From: an uncultured bacterium
Lineage (GTDB): Bacteria; Cyanobacteriota; Vampirovibrionia; Gastranaerophilales; Gastranaerophilaceae
Assembly (NCBI GenBank): GCA_902763805.1
Contig: CACWTN010000012.1
Location: 1-52,391, forward strand
DNA: 52,391 nt
Direction: 5' to 3'
The position numbers and the translations under genes were made by a program. Below the pieces are notes generated by a model, which made no database searches, was not told the origin of the DNA, and worked only from the letters and a program-made list of their open reading frames with translations. The first letter of the stretch is position 1. Each line of letters starts with the position of its first letter. Positions 31,336-40,058 of this stretch are shown here, piece after piece.

Positions 31336-31559
31336 GGAAGTAAAAATAACCAACACTTACTCAAATCATAAATGGTTTTACAACTAGCCGAGCGGTATTT
31401 GGATTTTGCACATATAGCCGAAATATACACCCCTTTTGAAGTTAATGAGCTTAATATATAACACAACCTCATTTACCCAGAGTGTTAACTAGCCCCAAAC
31501 CACTCTTTAAAAAAAAAGGTATCCGTTACTAAAAGTATTTGGTAATCAAAAATGGATAC
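31336..31559 (+). promoter_or_regulatory. Long structured 5' leader, possible riboswitch
   Basis: No gene is seen in this leader. AACACT (31352-31357) can pair with AGTGTT (31481-31486), TGGTTT (31373-31378) with AAACCA (31497-31502), and GAGTG (31480-31484) with CACTC (31501-31505); these are mutually exclusive or pseudoknotted. CTAG at 31384 and 31489 extends one option. At the end GTATCC (31519-31524) pairs with GGATAC (31554-31559) and GTTAC with GTAAT inside, placing the start codon ATG (31552) in a hairpin. The only AAAGG lies over 30 bases upstream. I match it to no known riboswitch. Confidence 0.45.
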
Positions 31560-32787
31560 GCTGATTTTACAACGACCCCAGACTGAAAAAACTGCAACGA
31601 GTGCTGCAGGGATTGGTATTGCGATTTGCTTGCTGGTATTTCAGAATTCAAGCCTTCTTGCAAATGACATTGGAGGTCTGACGGGGATTTCTGAGGGGAT
31701 TGTTCAGCTTCAGGAGCAGACTGTTAATCAGGAAGAATTATTTAATAAAGAGATAATAAACAAGTACCATAACCTACATATTAACGAAGTGGATAAGGGA
31801 GTGAAGCATATCCGCATGGTTAAGTACTACAACGGAAAACCGGTAAGAATAAACGTTGTAGAAGTTTCCCAAACGGTAAACGATGAACTGAAAATTGAAC
31901 CGGCAATTGCATCGGACAAGCTGTTTGGAAGACGAAAAATATCAGGTATCGCGGACAGAGAAAATGCTATGGTTGCGATAAACGGAGGGTATTTTAAACC
32001 TCAGACGGGGACTCCTCTCGGAACGCTGATGATTAATAAAAAGGTTTATACAGGTCCCATATATGACAGAGTTGCGATAGGATTTTTTGATGACGGATAT
32101 GATATGGCAAGGTTAAAGCTGGATGCTAAAATTGCGACAAACAGAGGAGAGCTTAAAATTGATAACATTAATCAACCCAGAATGTTATCGACTCATGTAA
32201 TTGTATATACACCGGACTGGGGAACTGTTTCTCCAAAAACCCCTACATACGGTATTCAGGCTGTTATAAAAGACGGAAAACTGGTAAAAACATCTTATGG
32301 ACAGTGTGAAATCCCTGAAAACGGTTATGTAATCGTTGGTCCGGAAAGCAGAATTTCACAGTTCTTAACAGCAAGAAGATTTAATTTAGACGTAAAAATG
32401 AGCCCGGACTGGAAAGGGGTCAACCACATACTGAGCGGAGGCCCCTATCTGGTAAAAGAAGGTGAAATCTTTGTTGATATGACCGCAGAAAAACTGGGTT
32501 CGGTAGGCGGCAGAAACCCGAGAACAGCAATTGGTTATACAGCAGATAATCATTTAATACTGATTACTGCAGACGGCAGAGAGGGTGCTTCTGTCGGACT
32601 GACGCTTAATGAGCTTGCAGGACTGATGAAACAACTCGGTTGTGTAAACGCAATGAATCTTGACGGAGGCGGTTCAACAGTTATGTACGTAAACGGTCAG
32701 GTTGTTAACAAACCTGCTGTACAAGGCGGAATCCCTCTTTCTCATACGCTTGTAATCAGAAAGGATTACAGAATATCAAAAATTTAA
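31552..32787 (+). CDS. Phosphodiester glycosidase family protein (NAGPA domain), exported
   Basis: 411 aa. A hydrophobic segment at 18-38 serves as signal or anchor. The C-terminal two-thirds match the NAGPA/DUF2233 fold: AMVAINGGYF (about 142-151), RTAIGYT (about 323-329), LILITADGREGASVGLTLNELAGLM and the signature AMNLDGGGSTVMYVNG (about 364-379). Relatives remove GlcNAc from phosphodiesters or process capsule and exopolysaccharide phosphodiesters at the surface. The start codon is buried in a leader hairpin, so expression is probably controlled after transcription. Substrate not predictable; the rhamnose genes at 38 kb are only loosely near. Confidence 0.85.
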   Translation: MDTLILQRPQTEKTATSAAGIGIAICLLVFQNSSLLANDIGGLTGISEGIVQLQEQTVNQEELFNKEIINKYHNLHINEVDKGVKHIRMVKYYNGKPVRINVVEVSQTVNDELKIEPAIASDKLFGRRKISGIADRENAMVAINGGYFKPQTGTPLGTLMINKKVYTGPIYDRVAIGFFDDGYDMARLKLDAKIATNRGELKIDNINQPRMLSTHVIVYTPDWGTVSPKTPTYGIQAVIKDGKLVKTSYGQCEIPENGYVIVGPESRISQFLTARRFNLDVKMSPDWKGVNHILSGGPYLVKEGEIFVDMTAEKLGSVGGRNPRTAIGYTADNHLILITADGREGASVGLTLNELAGLMKQLGCVNAMNLDGGGSTVMYVNGQVVNKPAVQGGIPLSHTLVIRKDYRISKI

Positions 32788-32841
32788 TAATTTGACATTT
32801 ACATCTCACATTTTCTACATAAAGCAAGAGTGAATGATCTG

Positions 32842-32870
32842 CCCGCCGCTGAATTTCAGAGGCGGGTTTG
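32842..32870 (+). terminator. Terminator after the phosphodiester glycosidase
   Basis: CCCGCC (32842-32847) pairs with GGCGGG (32861-32866), with CTGAA/TTCAG continuing the stem, followed by only three T. It is G+C-rich for this genome and probably a terminator with a weak tail. Confidence 0.6.
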
Positions 32871-32926
32871 AGTATTGGTTTAAATATGATATTATAAAAT
32901 AGTAATATGTGTTTAGGAGTGTTTAT

Positions 32927-33589
32927 ATGAAAAAAGTTATTGTATTGAATGCAGGTCCGAGAAAAAATTTTAATACGGCAAAAATGCTTAAGGCGGCTCA
33001 AAAAGGAGCTGAAACTGCAGGAGCACAGACTGAGTTTTTTGATTTGTATGATTACGATTTTAAAGGGTGCAGAAGCTGTCTGGCATGTCAGAGAAAAGGC
33101 AGTAAAACAAACGGTGTATGCGCAGTAAAAGATGATTTAAGACCCATTCTTGAAAAATGTATGGCGGCAGATGCGATAATTGTCGGCTCTCCTGTTTATT
33201 TTTCATATCCTACCGGTGTTTTCAGATGTTTTGCTGAAAGGCTGCTTTTTGCTAACCATACGTATTTAATTGATAAAGAAAAAGGCGGTTTAAAAAGACG
33301 TATGGATAAAAATATTCCGACAGGTATAATATTTACGATGAATTGTCCCGAGGGTATGGCAAACGGGTTAAATTATTCGGTTACGCTTGGTGATAACGTA
33401 AATGCATTTAACCATATAATGGGATATGCTGAAAGCGTATATGCGTATGATACGAAGCAGTTTGATGATTTTTCAAAATATAATTGCGACATATTTGATG
33501 AAAAACTAAAGACGGAAGTTCAGAAAACTCAATTCCCGAAAGATTTGGAGCGTGCATTTGATTTGGGCAAAAGACTTGCTGAAATGTAA
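32927..33589 (+). CDS. NAD(P)H-dependent FMN oxidoreductase (flavodoxin fold)
   Basis: About 220 aa. The N-terminus KKVIVLNAGPRKNFNTAKML is the FMN-phosphate loop of the NADPH-dependent FMN reductase family; CRSCLACQRKG (about 45-55) is the Cys motif of iron-sulfur flavoproteins, though only the first two to three Cys are kept; DAIIVGSPVYFSYPTGVFRCF (about 84-104) completes the flavin site. ATG 32927, 8 bases after AGGAG, is preferred to ATG 32909. It probably reduces quinones or disulfides in anaerobic metabolism. Confidence 0.85.
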   Translation: MKKVIVLNAGPRKNFNTAKMLKAAQKGAETAGAQTEFFDLYDYDFKGCRSCLACQRKGSKTNGVCAVKDDLRPILEKCMAADAIIVGSPVYFSYPTGVFRCFAERLLFANHTYLIDKEKGGLKRRMDKNIPTGIIFTMNCPEGMANGLNYSVTLGDNVNAFNHIMGYAESVYAYDTKQFDDFSKYNCDIFDEKLKTEVQKTQFPKDLERAFDLGKRLAEM

Positions 33590-33603
33590 TTGGGACTGTA
33601 ACG

Positions 33604-34254
33604 TTGAAAATTAACGACATAAGAAAAGAGATAAAAAATATAAAGAGGACAACTTTCGGAATTTCTCTGCCTGAACTCAGGAAATTTGCAAAAAAGATAG
33701 CGAAAGAAGACTATAAAGAGTTTCTAGATAAAAACAAAAATGAAACCTTTGAACTGAAACTTCTGCACGGGTATGTTTTAGGGTATGCAAAAGACGATAT
33801 AGACGTTCTTTTGAAATATTTTGACGATTTTATACCCTACGTTGGCGACTGGGCAGTATGTGATACTTTTTGTCAGAGTTTTAAAATAACTAAAAAATAT
33901 CGTGATACCGTGTGGGACTATCTTATGCGGTATAAAAAATCCAAAAAAGAGTTTGAAAGCAGAGTTGTTTCAGTTATGCTTTTGTCCCATTTTCTTACGG
34001 ATGAGTATATAGATAAAGTTATAAAAGTTTTAGACCGATTGAGTACAAATGATTATTATTCACAAATGGGTGTTGCCTGGGCGGTTGCAACAGCTATGGC
34101 TTATTATCCCGATAAATGCATGGATTATTTAAAATCGGACAAGTGTCATCTGGATAAAATAACATTTAAAAAAACACTCCAAAAAATCAGAGAATCGTTC
34201 AGAGTTTCTGATGATATCAAAAAAGAACTTCGTTCCTATTTTTCCCAGAAATAA
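33604..34254 (+). CDS. DNA alkylation repair protein (AlkD-like HEAT repeats)
   Basis: 216 aa, all-helical. It has the AlkD-family pattern: FGISLPELRKFAKKIAKED, HGYVLGYAK, FDDFIPYVGDWAVCDTFCQSF (about 77-97), then ESRVVSVMLLSHFLTDEYID and SQMGVAWAVATAMAYYPDK. AlkD-type glycosylases remove N3- and N7-alkylpurines. The catalytic Asp and aromatic residues fit VGDWAVCD (Trp and Asp conserved). It starts at TTG 33604 with a weak GGGA upstream. It overlaps the next convergent gene by 19 bases. Confidence 0.85.
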   Translation: MKINDIRKEIKNIKRTTFGISLPELRKFAKKIAKEDYKEFLDKNKNETFELKLLHGYVLGYAKDDIDVLLKYFDDFIPYVGDWAVCDTFCQSFKITKKYRDTVWDYLMRYKKSKKEFESRVVSVMLLSHFLTDEYIDKVIKVLDRLSTNDYYSQMGVAWAVATAMAYYPDKCMDYLKSDKCHLDKITFKKTLQKIRESFRVSDDIKKELRSYFSQK

Positions 34255-34802
34255 TGGTTTAGTGCGTTTTGCTTTTTCTGAAACCCGTTTTTTGTGTAGA
34301 AATTAATAACGGAATCTGTATTTGACGGGTAACAGTATATTTTGCTGAATAAATTTTTCAGGGAGTCAAGAATGGCAGATCCGATTCCTCTGTATTCCGG
34401 CTCTATTGCATAAATTTCCTGAGGATTTGCCTGAATATATTCAATAAAGAGTTTATCTTTGTTTTCGGGACAGGTTCCTGCTACTCCCAATATTTTTCTG
34501 CTGTCTAATTTTTCAAAATTATCGTTTTGCGAGGTCAGGGCATAAACCTCATGATTTTTGTAATATTTACTCTTGTTTCTTATTGCGCAGGCCATATAAT
34601 AAACATTTTTTGCAAATCCTCCGTATATCCAGAAATTTGAAACTTGTTCCAGAGCCTTGATGTCAGAACTGTTTTGTGGTTCTATCCGGACAAACGAAAC
34701 CTGCTCACGAAAATAGTTCGGGTAAAAATCTTTTTTTCCGATGCTTATTTTGTTAATAAACTTTGCATTAAAGCTGGGATATGTACTGTTTTCTATTCTC
34801 AT
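34236..34802 (-). CDS. GNAT-like acetyltransferase with N-terminal tag
   Basis: 188 aa. The first 15 residues (MRIENSTYPSFNAKF) look like the tags of the 5983 and 10095 proteins. The rest is GNAT-like: ILGVAGTCP (about 102-110), IYAIEPEYRGIGSAILDSLKNLF (about 129-151, the acetyl-CoA R-G-x-G-x-A loop) and SVINFYTKNGFQKK (about 165-178). Substrate unknown. TAGAAT stands 7 bases before the ATG with no ribosome site. Confidence 0.7.
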   Translation of the reverse strand: MRIENSTYPSFNAKFINKISIGKKDFYPNYFREQVSFVRIEPQNSSDIKALEQVSNFWIYGGFAKNVYYMACAIRNKSKYYKNHEVYALTSQNDNFEKLDSRKILGVAGTCPENKDKLFIEYIQANPQEIYAIEPEYRGIGSAILDSLKNLFSKIYCYPSNTDSVINFYTKNGFQKKQNALNHYFWEK

Positions 34803-34809
34803 AATTATT

Positions 34810-34815
34810 ATTCTA
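34810..34815 (-). promoter_or_regulatory. -10 box TAGAAT, 7 nt before start
   Basis: Minus strand TAGAAT, seven bases, ATG of the GNAT-like gene. A perfect TAAAGTTT at 34848-34841 is not followed by a sigma-28 -10 box. Confidence 0.35.
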
Positions 34816-34854
34816 AAACAGACAAATCATTTTTGACAGAAAACTTTACCATCT

Positions 34855-35622
34855 TTAATATTTGACAATTACCGAGCAAAATCTTTTGTTCTTGTACGGG
34901 TTAAATTCGCTTTTAATTTCTCCAATGTATTCGCAGTTCAGGTTTAACTCAGATATCAGCTCTTTTTGTATGTTGTATTCATTTTCACCCTGATTAAAAA
35001 TCAGCATTTTCCCGTTCTCATTAAGTAAACTGTATGCATGAGAGAGCATACCTTTGGGGTTAAAGTATTTTAGCGGAAGTCCCCATTTTACGTGCGGATA
35101 CTCCGTAATGAAAGGTAAAATCCAGATTATATAATCGTATTTCTCATTATGTTTCATAAAATCGCCGGCATGGTATTCAGCATTATCGAGGTCTTTTGTA
35201 TAGAACTTTGATATTTCGTATCTGTTAAAAAGATTTGTGCATAAACGGTACGCATCAAGCTCTATTCCGTCCAGTTTTAAATCAGATGCAAAATGCTTAA
35301 AAAATACGTATTCGCTTCCTGCATAATTCCAGTTTTTTGAGCCGATATCAAGAACGCTTAAACTTTTTTTTGCGGGGGTTAAGTGCTTGTCAAAGATGCT
35401 CAGATAATAAAGGTTTGTTAGAAAATTAATTTCATTAAGTTTATAAAGCGGGGTTAAGTCGTATTTTTCTTTCAGGGAACCGTACAAAGATTTTTCTTCT
35501 TCATTTTCAAAAAACTGTTCGGGATTAACCGGCTTTTCCGTGTAGTTTTTTCGTGAAAAAATTATGTGGTTTCTGAGGAAAAAATCAAAGCTGTTTTTAA
35601 GATTATCAATAAAATATCCCAT
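34855..35622 (-). CDS. SAM methyltransferase-like protein
   Basis: 255 aa with a class I methyltransferase core: SVLDIGSKNWNYAG (about 87-100, the SAM glycine motif), LDGIELDAYR (about 114-123, acidic ribose ligand), AEYHAGDFMKHNEKYDYIIWILPF (about 148-171) and a late ENGKMLIFNQGE strand. The N-terminal 80 residues are unfamiliar. No acceptor is suggested by neighbours. The start is leaderless-like (TATAAT-N6-ATG). Confidence 0.62.
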   Translation of the reverse strand: MGYFIDNLKNSFDFFLRNHIIFSRKNYTEKPVNPEQFFENEEEKSLYGSLKEKYDLTPLYKLNEINFLTNLYYLSIFDKHLTPAKKSLSVLDIGSKNWNYAGSEYVFFKHFASDLKLDGIELDAYRLCTNLFNRYEISKFYTKDLDNAEYHAGDFMKHNEKYDYIIWILPFITEYPHVKWGLPLKYFNPKGMLSHAYSLLNENGKMLIFNQGENEYNIQKELISELNLNCEYIGEIKSEFNPYKNKRFCSVIVKY

Positions 35623-35628
35623 ACCAAG

Positions 35629-35634
35629 ATTATA
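35629..35634 (-). promoter_or_regulatory. -10 box TATAAT, 6 nt before start (probable leaderless)
   Basis: Minus strand TATAAT-CTTGGT-ATG of the methyltransferase-like gene, a perfect -10 with no ribosome site. Confidence 0.55.
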
Positions 35635-36414
35635 CTATTTTATTCCCTGCTGGAGCAACCAGATTTTCATAATCCATTTTTCGGGCAAAAATTTTGTGAA
35701 CCAAACCGCAATTTTAACGTGCAGACCGTATATTGAAATATCTTTGTTGTTGTAAGCATCTTTTAACGCTTTTTTTGCAGCCTTTTCAGGTGAAACCATA
35801 AGCATAAATTTTTTAGTTGCTTTTTTTGCCCCTATGCACCCTCTTTCATAAAGGTTTGTTTTCATCCAGCCGGGGCAGACTGCCGTAACGGATATGCCTT
35901 TTTCTTTAAGTTCAATATTAAGTGCCTGAGAATAGTTTTTAACGAAAGATTTTGTTGCACTGTAAATATTTTGATATGGAACAGGCTGAAATCCTGCCTG
36001 AGATGCTATGTTTAGGATGTGTGAGCCTTTTTCCATAAACGGAATACATACAAGTCCCATTGCAACAACTCCGCTGATGTTCAGGTTAATCATGTTTAAT
36101 GATTCATCAATACTTAGGTCATCATAAGAGCAGAATTTAGCGTAACCTGCATTATTAATTAAAATTTTTACGTTTGCATTCTGAGCTTTTAAATATTCCC
36201 CGAATTCTTTTATTTTTTCTGGAACGGAAAGGTCGATGATATAAGGTTTTATTTTTTCGCCCAGTTCTGATTTAAGAGCTTCAAGTTTGTCACCGCTTCT
36301 TGAAAGAACAAAAATCTCATCAAGCGTTTTATCAGTGACGAGCAGTTTGGTAAACTCTTTTCCGAAACCGCTGCTTGCTCCCGTAATAATTGCAATATTT
36401 TTTTTATTTTCCAT
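35635..36414 (-). CDS. Short-chain dehydrogenase/reductase
   Basis: About 259 aa of classical SDR. The NAD(P)-binding TGASSGFG follows IAII at the N-terminus, NNAGYAKF is the NNAG motif, and NIASQAGFQPVPYQNIYSATKSF carries Ser, Tyr and Lys of the catalytic site. The C-terminal hydrophobic, basic end (FLPEKWIMKIWLLQQGIK) could touch membrane, as in the DltE/YqjQ group. ATG 36414 is preferred because the SDR fold begins there and TATAAT stands 7 bases upstream. It ends 12 bases from the start of the methyltransferase-like gene. Confidence 0.88.
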   Translation of the reverse strand: MENKKNIAIITGASSGFGKEFTKLLVTDKTLDEIFVLSRSGDKLEALKSELGEKIKPYIIDLSVPEKIKEFGEYLKAQNANVKILINNAGYAKFCSYDDLSIDESLNMINLNISGVVAMGLVCIPFMEKGSHILNIASQAGFQPVPYQNIYSATKSFVKNYSQALNIELKEKGISVTAVCPGWMKTNLYERGCIGAKKATKKFMLMVSPEKAAKKALKDAYNNKDISIYGLHVKIAVWFTKFLPEKWIMKIWLLQQGIK

Positions 36415-36421
36415 ACAATTG

Positions 36422-36427
36422 ATTATA
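36422..36427 (-). promoter_or_regulatory. -10 box TATAAT, 7 nt before start
   Basis: Minus strand TATAAT, seven bases, ATG of the SDR gene. No ribosome site. Confidence 0.5.
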
Positions 36428-36504
36428 GTATAAAAAATCCGAATCATTACCAATAAATTATGTAAACATTTGTAAGCAAATTTTTTTAAAGTAGCAGGAT
36501 ATTG

Positions 36505-36510
36505 TATAAT
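36505..36510 (+). promoter_or_regulatory. -10 box TATAAT of the FRG gene
   Basis: TATAAT about 30 bases before the ATG at 36541, which also has AAGGAG; a conventional promoter with leader. Confidence 0.5.
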
Positions 36511-36540
36511 AGTAAGTGTGTCTTTTTAAGGAGTATCCTG

Positions 36541-37614
36541 ATGGAAGTATTGGAAAAAGAGGAAGAATTACTGTCTTTTGATGTATTGGATGGTGAAAAA
36601 GCTGTTGAAAAAGAATTGCAGAGTTTTGAGGATTATATCAGTCTTTTAAACGATGCTGATTTGGCTCTCAGTCTGATTAACAGAGAAGGTACCGTAACTT
36701 CGCCTGATGTTCGCGGGGTTTTTGTAAAGAAAAAGAACGGCAAACTCGGGATTATGATTGGTCAGGAATTTAATCCGATTATTTACAGAGGACAGTGCAA
36801 TGATTATCCTTTTATGCCCTCCTCTCAGAGATATGAACTTTTTGACCCGAATGAAAGAATAAGACACAGCGTTGAGTGGATAAAGAAGAAAGAGTTTATC
36901 AAACTTATATCAGGTACTCCTTATTATAAACGAATGAGCGAATTTAATATTAAGGGTATCAGTTATGAATTTAATCCGGAGGCGCTTGCTAATCAGTACA
37001 ACTGTGTTTCCGATTATATTGACGTAACAAGAAATATGATGGTTGCGTACTTTTTTGCATATACTTATTATGATAAGAATTTAAACCAAATCAGGCCGAT
37101 AGAAAACTTCGATTACAATACTCCGATGATGTATATCGGTAGTATTAAAGAGTTGTATTACAGAGCAAATGAAGCAGTTGCGGACATAGGTTTTCAGGCA
37201 ATAACTTCAGCAAAAGCTCAACAGAGCTTATCTCTTAAGGTGGCAAATAACAGAGATTATATAAAGAGCCTGTTTAAGAAAATTGAGCTCCCGAAAAATC
37301 CCGAGATTGCAAAGAATGTATATGACCAGTTTGATGGAGGTGCTTTGCTTATGCCTCCTGATTATGCGTCAAAATGTTCGGCATCATTAAGAGAACAAAA
37401 TACCCTGCAGGATGATTTGGTTACAGAGTACTGTGAATGGACAAAAACCGATGAAGAATGGCTGAGAGGAGAATATGACAAACGCGGATATGAACTTACA
37501 ACAAAACTCCATGATATTTCCGAACAAGCTCAAAGTGCAATAAATAAAGAGGTTAATGATTATATCATACCGTATCTGAATTCAAGATTTATTTACAGAG
37601 AAAAAATTAATTAA
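36541..37614 (+). CDS. FRG domain protein
   Basis: About 357 aa. The FRG signature is visible: NPIIYRGQCNDYPFMPSSQR (about 76-95), then the second half ALANQYNCVSDYIDVTRNMMVAYFFAYTYYD (about 146-176), in which the usual QHYG-x-x-T-x-L-x-D-x-T is changed to NQYNCVSDYIDVT. FRG domains occur in single-gene proteins near defence or mobile loci, and their activity is unknown. The C-terminal 140 residues are helical. ATG 36541 follows AAGGAG. It lies upstream of the rhamnose cluster but has a separate promoter. Confidence 0.72.
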   Translation: MEVLEKEEELLSFDVLDGEKAVEKELQSFEDYISLLNDADLALSLINREGTVTSPDVRGVFVKKKNGKLGIMIGQEFNPIIYRGQCNDYPFMPSSQRYELFDPNERIRHSVEWIKKKEFIKLISGTPYYKRMSEFNIKGISYEFNPEALANQYNCVSDYIDVTRNMMVAYFFAYTYYDKNLNQIRPIENFDYNTPMMYIGSIKELYYRANEAVADIGFQAITSAKAQQSLSLKVANNRDYIKSLFKKIELPKNPEIAKNVYDQFDGGALLMPPDYASKCSASLREQNTLQDDLVTEYCEWTKTDEEWLRGEYDKRGYELTTKLHDISEQAQSAINKEVNDYIIPYLNSRFIYREKIN

Positions 37615-37679
37615 AAGTGCATATTCATGATAATATATTGATGTGGTAAAATATCAGTATCTTATATAAGGAGTATGAA

Positions 37680-38237
37680 ATGCCGTTTGAGTTTGAAAGA
37701 CAAAGTATTGGAGATGTAATACTTGTCAAACCGAGAGTATTTGGCGACAGCCGCGGATTTTTTATGGAAACTTATAAAAAATCAGATTTTGTTGCAAATG
37801 GTATAACAGATGAATTTAATCAGGATAATCATTCAAAATCGACAAAAGGTGTTTTAAGAGGGCTTCACTATCAGGCAGCACCATACGGACAGGCGAAAAT
37901 TGTTAGATGTGCAAAAGGACGTATTTATGATGTTGCAGTTGATATTCGCCCGAAATCACCGACTTTTGGGAAGTATGTTAAAGTCGAATTATCTGAAGAA
38001 AATAAACATATGCTTTATATCCCAAAAGGGTTTGCACATGGTTTTGTTGCTTTGTCGGATGAAGTAGAACTTCTTTATAAAGCAAGCGGAGAATATAATC
38101 CGAAGGCTGACAGAGGGGTTCTTTGGTCTGATAAAGATATCAATATTGATTGGGAAATTGATTTCGAACCTCTGCTTTCCGATAAAGACAGGATTCAGCC
38201 AAAGTTGAGTGAAATAAATAAAGATGAGGTAATATAA
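37680..38237 (+). CDS. rfbC: dTDP-4-dehydrorhamnose 3,5-epimerase
   Basis: 185 aa, cupin fold. RGFFMETYKKSDF, FNQDNHSKSTKGVLRGLHYQ (about 45-64; includes the catalytic His region) and YIPKGFAHGFVALSD are diagnostic. It catalyses the third step of dTDP-L-rhamnose synthesis. First gene of rfbCBDA; AAGGAG precedes the ATG and a TAAAAT -10 box lies about 30 bases upstream. One base separates it from rfbB. Confidence 0.96.
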   Translation: MPFEFERQSIGDVILVKPRVFGDSRGFFMETYKKSDFVANGITDEFNQDNHSKSTKGVLRGLHYQAAPYGQAKIVRCAKGRIYDVAVDIRPKSPTFGKYVKVELSEENKHMLYIPKGFAHGFVALSDEVELLYKASGEYNPKADRGVLWSDKDINIDWEIDFEPLLSDKDRIQPKLSEINKDEVI

Positions 38238-38238
38238 T

Positions 38239-39222
38239 ATGGCAAAAGTATTAGTAACAGGCGGTGCCGGTTTTATAGGAAGCTGCTTTGTAAGACATTA
38301 TTTAAAGAAACATCCTGAGGATAAAATTGTAAATTTGGATGCGCTGACTTATTGCGGAAATCTTGAAAATTTAAAAGATGTTGAAGCGAATCCGAATTAT
38401 ATGTTTGTTCACGGAAACATTTGTGACAGGAATTTAGTAAGAGATATTATTGCGGATTGTGATTATGTTGTTAACTTTGCTGCGGAATCTCACGTTGATA
38501 ACTCAATAAAACATCCTGAAATCTTTGTAGAAACAAATGTTCAGGGAACGTTAAATCTGTTGCAGGCATCAAAAGAGCTTGGTGTTGAAAGGTATTTGCA
38601 GGTATCAACCGATGAAGTTTACGGAACACTGGGAAAAGACGGATATTTTTATGAAACAACCCCGATAGCACCAAACAGCCCGTATTCAGCAAGTAAAGCA
38701 AGTGCAGACCTCCTTGTCAGAGCTTACTATGAAACATATAAACTGCCGGTTCTGAATACAAGATGTTCAAATAACTACGGTCCGTACCAGTATCCGGAAA
38801 AATTAATTCCGTTCTTTATTTCAAAACTGCTGAGAGGTGAAAAGGTTCCTGTATATGGTGACGGACTGAATGTAAGAGATTGGTTATATGTATATGATCA
38901 CTGTGAAGCAATAGACGTTGTTTTACATAAAGGTAAAGTTGGTGAAGTTTACAATATCGGCGGTCATAATGAAAAAACCAATATTGAGATAACAAAATTA
39001 ATCCTGAGTGCAATGGGCAAGGACGAATCTTCAATAGAGTATGTACAAGACCGTCTTGGACATGACAGAAGATATGCTATTGCAAACGATAAAATTACTG
39101 CTGAACTTGGCTGGGAGCCGTCAATTACTTTTGAGGAAGGTATTAAAATTACTATTGACTGGTATCTCAACAATCAGGAATGGATACACAATATAGAAAA
39201 TAAGAAAGCGAGTCTTGTATGA
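38239..39222 (+). CDS. rfbB: dTDP-glucose 4,6-dehydratase
   Basis: 327 aa, extended SDR. The GGAGFIGS nucleotide loop (8-15), DALTYCGNLENL, STDEVYGTL (about 122-130), the YSASKASAD active site (about 150-158) and NNYGPYQYPEKLIP are intact. It catalyses the second step of dTDP-rhamnose synthesis and uses NAD as a transient cofactor. It overlaps rfbD by 4 bases (ATGA). Confidence 0.96.
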   Translation: MAKVLVTGGAGFIGSCFVRHYLKKHPEDKIVNLDALTYCGNLENLKDVEANPNYMFVHGNICDRNLVRDIIADCDYVVNFAAESHVDNSIKHPEIFVETNVQGTLNLLQASKELGVERYLQVSTDEVYGTLGKDGYFYETTPIAPNSPYSASKASADLLVRAYYETYKLPVLNTRCSNNYGPYQYPEKLIPFFISKLLRGEKVPVYGDGLNVRDWLYVYDHCEAIDVVLHKGKVGEVYNIGGHNEKTNIEITKLILSAMGKDESSIEYVQDRLGHDRRYAIANDKITAELGWEPSITFEEGIKITIDWYLNNQEWIHNIENKKASLV

Positions 39223-40058
39223 CAAAAATACTTGTAACCGGCGCAAAAGGGATGCTTGGGCAGGATTTATGCCCGATATTGCAGGATGAAGGTTATGACG
39301 TAATTGAAACAGATGTTGATACGCTGGACATCACAGACTTAAATATGGTAAAAGATGTTTTAGCTTCTCAAAAGCCATCCTTTGTAATTCATTGTGCGGC
39401 TTATACAAATGTCGATAAGGCTGAAGAAGATTTGGAAACCGCTGAAAAAATTAATGTAAAAGGAACTGAAAATCTTGCTAAAGTTTGCGGTGACAATGAT
39501 ATTACGCTGGTTTATATATCAACGGATTATGTGTTTGACGGCACAAAAAACGGTGTTTATACCCCTGATGATAAAACAAATCCGATTAATAATTACGGTT
39601 TGACGAAGCTGAAAGGCGAAGAAGCCGTTAAAAAATACTGTAAAAAATTCTATATAACCAGAACGGCATGGCTCTATGGTATACACGGCAAAAATTTTGT
39701 TGAAACGATGTTATCGCTGGCAGACAAACCTGAGCTGAAAGTTGTTGATGATCAGGTCGGTTGTCCTACCTGGACGGTAGAGCTTGCTAACGGTATCGTT
39801 GAGCTTCTTGAAGACAGAGCTGAGTATGGAATTTATCACGTTTGCGGTTCAGGGAAAACTTCGTGGTACGGTTTTGCAAAAGAAATTTTTGATCTTGGCG
39901 GATTAAATGTCAATTTAAAACCCTGTACAACAGATGAATTCCCGAGACCTGCAAAACGTCCGCAATACAGCGTTATGGATAATGCAGGTTTGTGCAGAGA
40001 TTGGAAAGCGGCGTTAAAAGATTATATGGCATTAAGGCCGGAAGGAGCGATGGTATAG
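39219..40058 (+). CDS. rfbD: dTDP-4-dehydrorhamnose reductase
   Basis: 279 aa. [10 protein letters not shown] (7-16), [24 protein letters not shown] (about 103-114), YGLTKLKGE (about 127-135) and RTAWLYG match the reductase of the final step to dTDP-L-rhamnose. It overlaps rfbA by one base at the stop (TAGTG), so translation is coupled. Confidence 0.95.
   Translation: MTKILVTGAKGMLGQDLCPILQDEGYDVIETDVDTLDITDLNMVKDVLASQKPSFVIHCAAYTNVDKAEEDLETAEKINVKGTENLAKVCGDNDITLVYISTDYVFDGTKNGVYTPDDKTNPINNYGLTKLKGEEAVKKYCKKFYITRTAWLYGIHGKNFVETMLSLADKPELKVVDDQVGCPTWTVELANGIVELLEDRAEYGIYHVCGSGKTSWYGFAKEIFDLGGLNVNLKPCTTDEFPRPAKRPQYSVMDNAGLCRDWKAALKDYMALRPEGAMV

Noticed and set aside
34841..34848. TAAAGTTT on the minus strand before the GNAT-like gene, as a third sigma-28 promoter
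   Set aside because: The bases 11 positions downstream do not resemble GCCGATAA.
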